This document shows positions 7,929 through 15,888 of a stretch of 37,881 nucleotides of DNA, piece by piece. The position numbers and the translations under genes were made by a program. The notes beneath the pieces were generated by a model, which worked only from the letters and a program-made list of their open reading frames with translations, had not been told where the DNA came from and searched no databases. Position 1 is the first letter of the stretch; each line of letters starts with the position of its first letter. Source of the stretch: JAAYCI01 sp964370195 (GTDB taxonomy: Bacteria > Bacillota > Clostridia > Oscillospirales > Ruminococcaceae); assembly GCA_964370195.1 (NCBI GenBank), contig CAYJIH010000015.1:1-37881 (forward strand), read 5' to 3'.

Positions 7929-7953
7929 GGGGCGGGCGGCTTCCGTCCGCCCC
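7929..7953 (+). terminator. GC-rich hairpin between BMP paralogue 3 and the ATPase gene
   Basis: An 11-bp stem with one G-U pair (7929-7939 with 7943-7953) closes a CTT loop. It is followed by AATAAATTT rather than a run of T. This looks like a partial terminator that lowers ATPase expression relative to the binding proteins, or a 3' end stabiliser. It is conspicuous against AT-rich flanks. Confidence 0.6.
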
Positions 7954-7991
7954 AATAAATTTATACTCGTTGTGAAGGAATGAGGCGCAAC

Positions 7992-9533
7992 ATGAGTGAC
8001 AACATTTTATTAAAATTATCAGAAATCAATAAAATATTTCCCCCAAGCAACCATGCGAATAAAGATATTAATTTGCATGTGCATAAAGGCGAAGTGTTGG
8101 CTTTGCTTGGAGAAAATGGTGCAGGAAAAAGCACCTTGATGAACATATTGTACGGAATTTTGCAACCGAATAGCGGGCAAATATTCTGGAACGGTGAAGA
8201 ATGTACAATTAAAAACCCCAAAAGTGCCATTGCACATGGAATTGGCATGGTGCATCAGCATTTTATGTTGGTTACACCGCTTACAGTGGTGGAAAACATT
8301 ATTTTGGCCACGGATGATAATCGTGGAATTCTTATGGATACAAAACAGGTGGCAGATAATATTCTGGCCCTGTCTGAAAAATATCATTTGCAAGTAGACC
8401 CGTATGCAAAGGTGCAAGATTTAACCGTGGGGCAGCAGCAACGCGTGGAGATTATTAAAGCTTTGTATAAAGAATGTGATTTGCTTGTACTGGATGAGCC
8501 TACGGCTGTTTTGACACCGCAGGAGACAGAAGAGCTCTTCTTGGTTGTAGACCAGCTGATCAAATCGGGTAAATCGGTTATTTTTATCAGCCACAAGTTG
8601 AATGAAGTAATGCGAATTAGTAACCGTGTAACTGTGTTGCGCAATGGCCAAGTGGTGGGCACGGTGCAAACAGCGGATACGAATAAGCAAGAGCTGGCCG
8701 AGCTGATGGTGGGCAAAAAAGTACTTTTGCAAGTGGACAAAGCTGATAAAGAGCCCGGTGATGTGGTGCTGCGCGTAGATGATTTGCACGTGAAAGGTGT
8801 TACGGGCACGATGGCAGTTGAAGGTTTATCGATGCAGATACATGCCGGCGAAATTTATGGCATTGCAGGTGTTGACGGAAACGGCCAAAGTGAACTTATA
8901 AAAAGCATCATGGCCCTTCTGCCTAAAGAAGGTGGCACGGTAGAAATTTGTGGGCAAGATGTAAGCAAATTCTCCCCTAGAAAAGTGCTGGAAACAGGTG
9001 TGGGGCATATTCCGGAAGATAGACACGGCTTTGGCGTTATCATGGACATGTCAATCAAACAGAATATGATGATGCATATTTATCGTCAAGATGAATACTG
9101 CAAACACGGCTTTATGAACTGGAATAAAATTTCAGAATATTCAGATCGCCTTGTAGAAGAGTTTGATGTTCGTCCACGAAATTCAGAGGCTGTATTTGGT
9201 TCTTTATCCGGAGGCAACCAGCAAAAAGTTGTGGTGGCACGTGAGCTTGACAAAAAGCCAAACTTGCTTATTGCAATGCACCCAACACGTGGTGTGGACG
9301 TAGGCTCGATTGAGTTTATTCATAAGCAAATTGTAAAAGCGCGTGATGCAGGCCAAGCCGTATTACTCGTTTCAACAGAACTTGAAGAGGTTATGTCTCT
9401 TTCGGATCGTATTGGCGTTATTTTTGACGGTAAGATTATGGGCGAAATGCAAGCGAATGAAGCCACGGTTGAGCAAATTGGTCTTTTGATGGCCGGTTCG
9501 AAATCGAAGGCGAAAGTGGCTGCATCCTCATAA
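7992..9533 (+). CDS. nupO: BMP/Nup-type ABC transporter ATP-binding protein (two ABC domains)
   Basis: A 513-residue fused double ATPase like B. subtilis NupO (YufO) and sugar-importer ATPases. Domain 1 has Walker A GENGAGKST (residues 40-48), the degenerate signature LTVGQQQ (144-150) and Walker B LLVLDEP (164-170). Domain 2 has a degenerate Walker A region GVDGNGQSE, the signature LSGGNQQK, and MHPTRGVDVG in place of a canonical Walker B end; such asymmetry is normal in this family. ATG 7992 is preferred, with GAGG at 7982-7985, over ATG 7980, which would sit almost on top of AAGGA. It energises the two permeases encoded 3.7 kb upstream, so the importer genes bracket the three lipoproteins. 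Confidence 0.92.
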   Translation: MSDNILLKLSEINKIFPPSNHANKDINLHVHKGEVLALLGENGAGKSTLMNILYGILQPNSGQIFWNGEECTIKNPKSAIAHGIGMVHQHFMLVTPLTVVENIILATDDNRGILMDTKQVADNILALSEKYHLQVDPYAKVQDLTVGQQQRVEIIKALYKECDLLVLDEPTAVLTPQETEELFLVVDQLIKSGKSVIFISHKLNEVMRISNRVTVLRNGQVVGTVQTADTNKQELAELMVGKKVLLQVDKADKEPGDVVLRVDDLHVKGVTGTMAVEGLSMQIHAGEIYGIAGVDGNGQSELIKSIMALLPKEGGTVEICGQDVSKFSPRKVLETGVGHIPEDRHGFGVIMDMSIKQNMMMHIYRQDEYCKHGFMNWNKISEYSDRLVEEFDVRPRNSEAVFGSLSGGNQQKVVVARELDKKPNLLIAMHPTRGVDVGSIEFIHKQIVKARDAGQAVLLVSTELEEVMSLSDRIGVIFDGKIMGEMQANEATVEQIGLLMAGSKSKAKVAASS

Positions 9534-9550
9534 AGAATATGAAAATCATA

Positions 9551-9582
9551 AAAAAACCACCGAATGCAAAAGGTGGTTTTTT
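9551..9582 (+). terminator. Rho-independent terminator of the transporter operon
   Basis: AAAAAACCACC (9551-9561) pairs perfectly with GGTGGTTTTTT (9572-9582) around a 10-nt loop. The 3' arm ends in six T, and the mirrored A-run could allow use on both strands. Confidence 0.92.
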
Positions 9583-9680
9583 GTTGTATGATTTAAGTTT
9601 TATGCAAGGCGCATTGCCCAAACAATGATTTAGTGCTACAATTGTACTAGGAAATGTATAAAAATGACGGGAGGCACAGT

Positions 9681-10463
9681 ATGAAAAAGAGAACAGCACT
9701 CATTACAGGGGCGTCCGGCGGCATTGGGAAAGAGTTTGCAAAGATACATGCAATGGCAGGTGGGGACTTAGTAATTGTGGCACGGAATCGTGCGGCGCTT
9801 GAGCAGGTGAAAATTGAAATTGAAGCAGAAACAAGTGCATCGGTGCACGTGATAGAAAAAGATTTATCGAAGCAAGGTGCAGCGCAGAGCTTGTATGATG
9901 AACTAAAAGAAAGTGGCATAAAAGTTGATTATCTTATTAATAATGCAGGGTTTGGTGGGCAAGGATACTTTTATAAACGCCCGTGGGAAGCCGACCGTTC
10001 TATGATTTTGGTGAATATTTTAGCGTTGACTGAATTGACACGCTTGTTTCTACCCGATTTTGTTGAGCGAAACGAAGGAAAGATATTGAATGTATCGTCT
10101 ACAGCGGCATTGATGCCGGGGCCGTTGCAAGCAGTATATTTCGCAAGTAAGGCGTATGTTTTGTCTTTTTCAGAAGCGCTGTATCAAGAGCTATCAGATA
10201 CAGAGGTAACCGTGACGGCCCTTTTGCCGGGTGCGGTAGACACGGGATTTGCTAAAACATCCGGAATGGAAGGCACAAAACTTTTCGAGAAATCATACCC
10301 GCCCTCTTTTGTGGCAAAAGCCGGATATCGTGCGATGTTGCTTGGGAAAAGGCAGGTGCGCGCCGGTTTGTTTCCCTCGCAAAGCCTTATGTTGCGTTTG
10401 GTTCCTATTTTACCTAAAAGCCTTGTTTTGTCCACCATTTTTAAAGGGCAGAAAAAACAGTAG
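9681..10463 (+). CDS. Short-chain dehydrogenase/reductase (classical SDR)
   Basis: A 260-residue NAD(P)-dependent oxidoreductase. It shows the cofactor glycine motif TGASGGIG (9-16), NNAG (87-90), catalytic Ser140 in NVSS, and YFASK with Tyr153 and Lys157. The layout VSS-TAALMPGPLQAVYFASK and the downstream LLPGAVDTGF resemble the YqjQ/DltE-type SDRs. The substrate cannot be predicted. ATG 9681 has GGGAGG at 9669-9674 (spacing 6). It stands alone between a terminator and a gene-poor stretch. The 3' end of the coding region overlaps the left arm of a 14-bp inverted repeat. Confidence 0.88.
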   Translation: MKKRTALITGASGGIGKEFAKIHAMAGGDLVIVARNRAALEQVKIEIEAETSASVHVIEKDLSKQGAAQSLYDELKESGIKVDYLINNAGFGGQGYFYKRPWEADRSMILVNILALTELTRLFLPDFVERNEGKILNVSSTAALMPGPLQAVYFASKAYVLSFSEALYQELSDTEVTVTALLPGAVDTGFAKTSGMEGTKLFEKSYPPSFVAKAGYRAMLLGKRQVRAGLFPSQSLMLRLVPILPKSLVLSTIFKGQKKQ

Positions 10464-10485
10464 TGTATATACTTTAAAAATGGTG
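10433..10485. repeat. 14-bp perfect inverted repeat across the SDR stop codon
   Basis: CACCATTTTTAAAG (10433-10446) is the exact reverse complement of CTTTAAAAATGGTG (10472-10485), with a 25-nt loop that contains the TAG stop. No T-run follows, so it is not a classical terminator. Confidence 0.7.
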
Positions 10486-10520
10486 TGAATAAGCCAGAGG
10501 CACTCTATTATGATTTTGTG

Positions 10521-10578
10521 AACGAAGCGTAAAAGAAACCGGTTGATATCATTCGATTGGTTTCTTTTACGCTTCGTT
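10521..10578. repeat. 20-bp perfect inverted repeat (large hairpin)
   Basis: The arms at 10521-10540 and 10559-10578 are perfectly complementary over 20 bp, with an 18-nt loop. The transcript would form a very stable hairpin, but it is followed by ATTAGTAGG, not a U-tract. It may act as a transcript end, or be a small palindromic or MITE-like repeat. No second copy was noticed in this window. Confidence 0.75.
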
Positions 10579-10749
10579 ATTAGTAGGATTGGGCGTTGTT
10601 TACACAACTGTTTCATCCTTTGATTGGGTGGTTTTCGTTATGCATCGTTATTAAAATGTTTACTCCACAAAAGAGTATATTTTTTGATTTGCACGAGAAA
10701 ATTAAAATGATTTCGTTACAATGAGTGTAGGAGCTTCCTAGTGTTAAAT

Positions 10750-10790
10750 TTGAAATTTTTCATGAATTTATTATACTTTTATGGTATACT
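10750..10790 (+). promoter_or_regulatory. Promoter(s) of uvrBA
   Basis: TTGAAA (10750-10755), a 16-bp spacer and TATACT (10772-10777) form one candidate. A second TATACT (10785-10790) is preceded by TGG, giving an extended -10. Either would leave a leader of over 100 nt before the ATG at 10909. I saw no clear LexA-type operator here. Confidence 0.5.
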
Positions 10791-10908
10791 ATAGAATGCT
10801 TCGGTCGAAAATCATTCTTTGAGCAGATGCGATTTTGTATTTGTGGATGGTATTTGTATTGATAAGATTGTTGTATACTTTGTTTAATTTGATGGAAATG
10901 GAGATGCC

Positions 10909-12951
10909 ATGGATTCTTTTATATTAAAATCAGAATATAAGCCAATGGGGGACCAGCCGCAGGCAATTGAAGTGTTATCGGCCGGCATTATAGATGGACA
11001 GAAAGCGCAAACATTGCTTGGTGTAACGGGCAGTGGCAAAACGTTTACCATGGCCAATGTAATTGCAAAAGTCAATCGCCCTACTTTGGTTTTGGCTCAT
11101 AATAAAACACTGGCAGCCCAGCTATGCACAGAGTTTCGGGAGTTTTTTCCGGACAATGCGGTGGAGTATTTCGTAAGTTATTACGATTATTATCAGCCGG
11201 AGGCATATATTCCTTCCAGTGATACATATATTGAAAAAGATAGCCAAATTAACGATGAGATCGACCGGCTGCGGCACAGTGCAACGGCGGCTTTGTCGGA
11301 GAGGCGAGATGTGATTATTGTTGCATCTGTCTCTTGTATTTATTCATTGGGAGATCCTATCGATTATCGTAGCATGGTAATCAGTTTGCGCCCGGGGATG
11401 CAAATGAGCCGAGATACGTTGCTTCGGCGTTTGGTGGATTTGCAGTATGAGCGAAATGATGTTAATTTTACACGCAATAAATTTCGGGTAAAAGGTGATG
11501 TGGTGGAAATTCATCCGGCATATGCAGAAGGCACGGCGTTCCGGGTTGAATTTTTTGGTGATGAGATTGATAGAATTAGCGAGATAACACCGCTAACGGG
11601 TGAGCGCACCCGCATTTTGCAGCACGTTGCCATTTTTCCGGCCAGCCATTATATTGTTACACCGGATAAACTGCATACAGGCATTGCACAGCTGCGCGAT
11701 GAAATGAGTGAACAAGTGAAAATTTTCACCGAAGAGGGGAAATTGATTGAGGCCCAGCGCATTGCCCAGCGCACAAATTATGATATGGAAATGCTGGCAG
11801 AAGTGGGAATGTGTAAAGGAATTGAAAACTATTCGCGTGTGTTAAGTGGACGTGAGGAGGGTTCTATCCCCACTACATTGCTTGATTATTTCCCGGATGA
11901 CTTTTTATTGTTTGTGGACGAAAGCCATGTGATGTTGCCACAGCTACGCGCGATGTATGGTGGCGATTATGCACGCAAAAAATCATTGGTGGATTTTGGA
12001 TTTCGTTTGCCTTCGGCCTTCGACAATCGCCCACTTCGTGTTGATGAATTTTGGGACAAGGTGAACCAAACTGTTTTTGTTTCGGCAACACCCGCCGCAT
12101 ACGAGCGCGAAAACTCTACACAAATTGCAGAGCAAATCATTCGTCCTACAGGCCTTGTAGACCCCGTGGTGGTGGTAAAGCCGGTAGAGGGGCAAATTGA
12201 TGATTTGCTGAGTGAAATCAACGTACGCATTGAGCGCAATGAGAGAACCCTTGTTACAACATTGACAAAAAAGATGGCCGAGGATTTAACAGAATATTTG
12301 GACGAATACGGTGTGAAAGTAAAATACATGCACCATGAAGTGGATACGTTTGAGCGAATGGCGCTCATTCGTGATTTGCGTGCAGGGGCCATTGATGTGA
12401 TTGTGGGTATCAACTTGTTAAGAGAGGGGCTTGATTTACCGGAGGTGTCTTTGGTGGCTGTGCTGGATGCAGACAAAGAGGGGTTTTTGCGCAGCACCAC
12501 GAGCCTTGTGCAAACCATTGGCCGTGCGGCGCGCAATGCAGACGGGGTAGTTATTTTATATGCAGATACCGTAACACCGAGCATGGAGCAAGCGTTGAGC
12601 GAAACAGAGCGCCGCCGTGAAATACAACAAGCATATAACGAAAAACATGGCATTACGCCTAAAACAATCGTAAAAGAAATTGCAGACATGATTGAGATTT
12701 CGCAAGAGGTGGAAGGCGAAAAACAAAGTCGCCGTCTTAGCCGTGCCGAGCGCGAACAGCTTATTACACGCTTAACGCGTGAGATGAAAGAAGCGGCAAA
12801 AATGCTAGAGTTTGAGCACGCAGCCTTTTTGCGTGATCGTATTGAAAAAGTTCGTAGCGGTGAAGCGATGACCGGTGGCGATGAGCCAAATAAACCAAAA
12901 CAAACACGCAAAAGCCGAAAGGGAAATAAACCGTACTGGGAAAAGAAATAA
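10909..12951 (+). CDS. uvrB: Excinuclease ABC subunit B
   Basis: A 680-residue UvrB, the damage-verifying helicase-like subunit of nucleotide excision repair. Walker A GVTGSGKT is at residues 38-45, the tyrosine-rich DNA-gripping beta-hairpin YYDYYQPEAYIP at 91-102, the DESH Walker B box at 337-340, and helicase motifs V-VI (GINLLREGLDLPEV, QTIGRAARN) follow. A UVR domain for UvrC contact lies near the C-terminus (EMKEAAKMLEFEHAAFLRD), ending in a basic tail. The ATG at 10909 has GGAG at 10900-10903. The uvrA ribosome binding site overlaps its stop codon, so the two are co-translated. uvrC is not in the window. Confidence 0.98.
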   Translation: MDSFILKSEYKPMGDQPQAIEVLSAGIIDGQKAQTLLGVTGSGKTFTMANVIAKVNRPTLVLAHNKTLAAQLCTEFREFFPDNAVEYFVSYYDYYQPEAYIPSSDTYIEKDSQINDEIDRLRHSATAALSERRDVIIVASVSCIYSLGDPIDYRSMVISLRPGMQMSRDTLLRRLVDLQYERNDVNFTRNKFRVKGDVVEIHPAYAEGTAFRVEFFGDEIDRISEITPLTGERTRILQHVAIFPASHYIVTPDKLHTGIAQLRDEMSEQVKIFTEEGKLIEAQRIAQRTNYDMEMLAEVGMCKGIENYSRVLSGREEGSIPTTLLDYFPDDFLLFVDESHVMLPQLRAMYGGDYARKKSLVDFGFRLPSAFDNRPLRVDEFWDKVNQTVFVSATPAAYERENSTQIAEQIIRPTGLVDPVVVVKPVEGQIDDLLSEINVRIERNERTLVTTLTKKMAEDLTEYLDEYGVKVKYMHHEVDTFERMALIRDLRAGAIDVIVGINLLREGLDLPEVSLVAVLDADKEGFLRSTTSLVQTIGRAARNADGVVILYADTVTPSMEQALSETERRREIQQAYNEKHGITPKTIVKEIADMIEISQEVEGEKQSRRLSRAEREQLITRLTREMKEAAKMLEFEHAAFLRDRIEKVRSGEAMTGGDEPNKPKQTRKSRKGNKPYWEKK

Positions 12952-12961
12952 GGAGATACAA

Positions 12962-15790
12962 GTGGCAAACGACCAAATTATCATTAAAGGTGCGAGAGAG
13001 CACAACTTAAAAAATATTGATTTAACTTTACCGCGCGATAAATTGATTGTGATGACGGGCCTTTCCGGCTCGGGAAAATCTTCGCTCGCATTCGATACCA
13101 TTTATGCCGACGGCCAGCGACGGTATGTAGAAAGTTTGTCGAGCTATGCACGCCAATTTTTGGGGCAAATGGAAAAACCGGATGTGGATGATATTCAAGG
13201 CCTGAGCCCAGCCATTTCAATCGACCAACGAACAACAAGCAAAAACCCACGCTCTACGGTGGGCACTGTAACAGAAATCTATGATTATTTGCGGCTTTTG
13301 TATGCGCGCATCGGTATTCCGCATTGTCCGGTTTGTGGGCGCGAAATCAGCCAGCAAACGGTGGATCAAATGGTGGACGACGTGCTTAAATTGCCAGAGG
13401 GAAGCCGTTTTATGGTTTTGGCACCTGTGGTGCGCCTGCGCAAAGGCACTCAGCAAAAGGAGTTTGAAGCAGCGCGCCGTGGTGGCTTTGCACGTGTGCG
13501 CGTTAATGGCGATATTTATGATTTAGAAGAGGAAATTACGCTAGACAAAAATAAAAAGCACAATGTGGATATTGTGGTAGACCGTTTGGTACTCAATGAT
13601 GATGTGCGCAGCCGCTTGGCCGATTCGATTGAAACGGCCATTGCACTTACAGGCGGGCTGGTAACCATTTCGGTGGTGGATGGAAAAGAGTTGCACTTTA
13701 GCCAAAGCTATGCGTGCCCAGAGCATGGGATCTCGATTGAAGAATTAAGCCCACGGATGTTTTCGTTCAATAACCCGTTTGGCGCATGCGAAACATGCAC
13801 AGGTCTTGGCACGTTTATGCAGGTGGATCCGGATATGATTATTCCCAATAAAAGCTTGTCTTTGCGCGAAAAAGCCGTGAAAGCCAGTGGGTGGCATTAT
13901 GCGGAAGGTTCTATTAGTGAGATGTATTATCTTGGGCTTGCTAAGGAATATGGCTTTACACTGGATACACCGATTAAAGAAATGAACAAAAAAGCGGTGG
14001 ATGCCATTTTGTATGGCACAAAGGGAAAAAAATTAAAGATGCACCGTGAAAATGAATTTGGCTCCGGTGTGTATAATACTGATTTTGAAGGTGTCATTCC
14101 AAACCTTGAAAGACGCTTTCGCGAAAGCAACAGTGAGTGGATGCGCGAAGAAATTGCCCAGTGTATGCGTGGCGTAGAATGCCCAAGCTGCCATGGCCAG
14201 CGCTTGAAACCGGCCAGTTTGGCAGTGACAGTGGGCGGCATAAACATCAGTGCGCTAACAGACAAAAGCGTGGTACAAGCAATTTTGTTTTTTAAAGCCA
14301 TACAATTAAGCGAGCGAGAGCACATGATTGGTGATGGTGTGCTAAAAGAAATAGGAGAGCGACTGGGATTTTTGCAAAGTGTAGGGCTTGGGTATCTAAC
14401 ATTGGCGCGTGGGGCGGCCAGCCTTTCCGGTGGCGAAAGCCAGCGCATTCGTTTGGCTACACAAATTGGCAGTGCACTTACCGGCGTTTTGTATGTGCTG
14501 GATGAGCCGAGCATTGGCCTGCATCAGCGCGATAATTCAAAACTAATTGCGACGTTGCTGCGTTTGCGCGATCTTGGTAACACACTGATTGTGGTAGAGC
14601 ATGATGAGGAAACCATGCGCGCGGCCGACTATATTGTGGATATAGGCCCCGGCGCCGGCGTGCATGGTGGCGAGCTTGTGGCTTGCGGCAGCCTAGAAGA
14701 TATTGAGCGTGAAGAACGTAGTTTGACAGGGCGTTATTTAAGTGGGAAAAAGAAAATTAAAGTGCCGGAAAAAAGACGCAGTGGAAATGGACACACGCTA
14801 GAAGTGGTGGGGGCTACACAAAACAACTTAAAGAATGTTAGCGTGGCGTTTCCTCTAGGTGTGATGACATGCGTGACGGGCATTTCAGGCTCTGGAAAAT
14901 CGTCGCTTGTGAATGAGATTTTATACAAGCGCCTTGCAGCCGACTTAAACGGTGCACGTGTGTTTGCGGGAAAACACGAAGAGCTTCGTGGAGAGGAATG
15001 GGTAGACAAGGTGATTGGCATTGACCAAAGTCCTATTGGGCGCACGCCGCGCTCGAACCCAGCAACCTATACGAGTGTTTTCACCGATATACGGTCTTTG
15101 TTTGCGCAAACACAAGAGGCGAAAATGCGTGGCTATGGCCCGGGTCGTTTTTCGTTTAACGTAAAAGGTGGGCGATGTGAAGCTTGCGAAGGCGACGGTA
15201 TTTTAAAAATTGAAATGCATTTCTTGCCAGATATTTATGTGCCTTGCGAAGTGTGCAAAGGTGCACGCTATAACCGCGAAACATTGGAAGTGCATTACCG
15301 TGGGAAAACCATTCATGATGTATTGGAAATGACGGCGGAAGAAGCGGCTGCCTTTTTTGAGAATATCCCTAAAATTCACCGAAAAATTAAAACGCTTGTG
15401 GATGTGGGCCTTGGCTATATTCGCCTTGGGCAAAGTGCTACAACACTGTCTGGTGGCGAAGCACAGCGTGTAAAATTGGCGTTAGAGCTTGCCAAACGCA
15501 GCACAGGGCAAACGGTGTATATTTTAGACGAGCCCACCACAGGCTTGCATATAGAGGACGTGAATAAGCTTTTAAAAGTGCTAGATAAACTGGTGGATGC
15601 AGGCAACACCATCATCATCATCGAGCACAATTTAGATGTGATTAAACGCGCCGACCATGTGATTGATTTAGGGCCGGAAGGTGGTAGTGAAGGGGGCGAA
15701 ATTGTAGCACAAGGTACGCCGGAAGAAGTATCCAAAGTGAAAGCTTCCTTTACGGGGCAATATCTGGCACCGTTGCTCCCAAAAAACTAA
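12962..15790 (+). CDS. uvrA: Excinuclease ABC subunit A
   Basis: A 942-residue UvrA, the dimeric damage-sensing ATPase that loads UvrB. Walker A GLSGSGKS is at 33-40 and the second, GISGSGKS, at 640-647; ABC signatures LSGGE are at 488-492 and 829-833. Zinc modules are visible as CPVCGREI, FGACETCTG, CPSCHGQ and the pair CEAC/CEVC in the C-terminal half. The GTG at 12962 is chosen because AAGGAG (12950-12955) precedes it by 6 bases and VANDQIIIKGAREHNL is the normal family N-terminus; an upstream in-frame ATG at 12875 would lie inside uvrB. No terminator was seen after it. Confidence 0.98.
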   Translation: MANDQIIIKGAREHNLKNIDLTLPRDKLIVMTGLSGSGKSSLAFDTIYADGQRRYVESLSSYARQFLGQMEKPDVDDIQGLSPAISIDQRTTSKNPRSTVGTVTEIYDYLRLLYARIGIPHCPVCGREISQQTVDQMVDDVLKLPEGSRFMVLAPVVRLRKGTQQKEFEAARRGGFARVRVNGDIYDLEEEITLDKNKKHNVDIVVDRLVLNDDVRSRLADSIETAIALTGGLVTISVVDGKELHFSQSYACPEHGISIEELSPRMFSFNNPFGACETCTGLGTFMQVDPDMIIPNKSLSLREKAVKASGWHYAEGSISEMYYLGLAKEYGFTLDTPIKEMNKKAVDAILYGTKGKKLKMHRENEFGSGVYNTDFEGVIPNLERRFRESNSEWMREEIAQCMRGVECPSCHGQRLKPASLAVTVGGINISALTDKSVVQAILFFKAIQLSEREHMIGDGVLKEIGERLGFLQSVGLGYLTLARGAASLSGGESQRIRLATQIGSALTGVLYVLDEPSIGLHQRDNSKLIATLLRLRDLGNTLIVVEHDEETMRAADYIVDIGPGAGVHGGELVACGSLEDIEREERSLTGRYLSGKKKIKVPEKRRSGNGHTLEVVGATQNNLKNVSVAFPLGVMTCVTGISGSGKSSLVNEILYKRLAADLNGARVFAGKHEELRGEEWVDKVIGIDQSPIGRTPRSNPATYTSVFTDIRSLFAQTQEAKMRGYGPGRFSFNVKGGRCEACEGDGILKIEMHFLPDIYVPCEVCKGARYNRETLEVHYRGKTIHDVLEMTAEEAAAFFENIPKIHRKIKTLVDVGLGYIRLGQSATTLSGGEAQRVKLALELAKRSTGQTVYILDEPTTGLHIEDVNKLLKVLDKLVDAGNTIIIIEHNLDVIKRADHVIDLGPEGGSEGGEIVAQGTPEEVSKVKASFTGQYLAPLLPKN

Positions 15791-15801
15791 AAATATAAGC
15801 C

Positions 15802-15830
15802 TTGTCAGTGTGTGTGAATTCAGGTATAAT
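15802..15830 (+). promoter_or_regulatory. Near-consensus promoter before miaB
   Basis: TTGTCA (15802-15807), a 17-bp spacer and a perfect TATAAT (15825-15830). Predicted transcription starts near 15837, about 50 nt before the GTG of miaB. It probably drives the miaB-ylbF and possibly mutS-mutL-miaA genes. Confidence 0.8.
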
Positions 15831-15888
15831 AAAGAAAGTAGACTTCGTCATAGAGTAGCAGTTGTTCAGAGAGGGAAAAGGCACTAAC

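Larger units (their letters stand above)
10464..10908. other. Gene-poor stretch between the SDR gene and uvrB
   Basis: This 445-bp AT-rich gap shows no supportable coding region. It holds part of the 14-bp inverted repeat, the 20-bp inverted repeat at 10521-10578, a weak terminator-like hairpin (TACTC 10661-10665 with GAGTA 10673-10677, then TATTTTTTT), and the uvrB promoter region around 10750-10790. Confidence 0.6.

Noticed and set aside
10740..10908. LexA/DinR operator before uvrB
   Set aside because: GAATG/CATTC around 10795-10825 is an imperfect, wrongly spaced repeat; no GAAC-N4-GTTC-like site is present.
12875..12961. Longer UvrA N-terminus from ATG 12875
   Set aside because: Would lie inside uvrB and add 29 basic residues absent from the family; GTG 12962 has an ideal ribosome binding site.
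11967..12968. 333-codon open frame on the minus strand opposite uvrB
   Set aside because: Entirely antisense to a well-conserved gene, with Ser/Arg-rich composition of a codon shadow and no recognisable domain.
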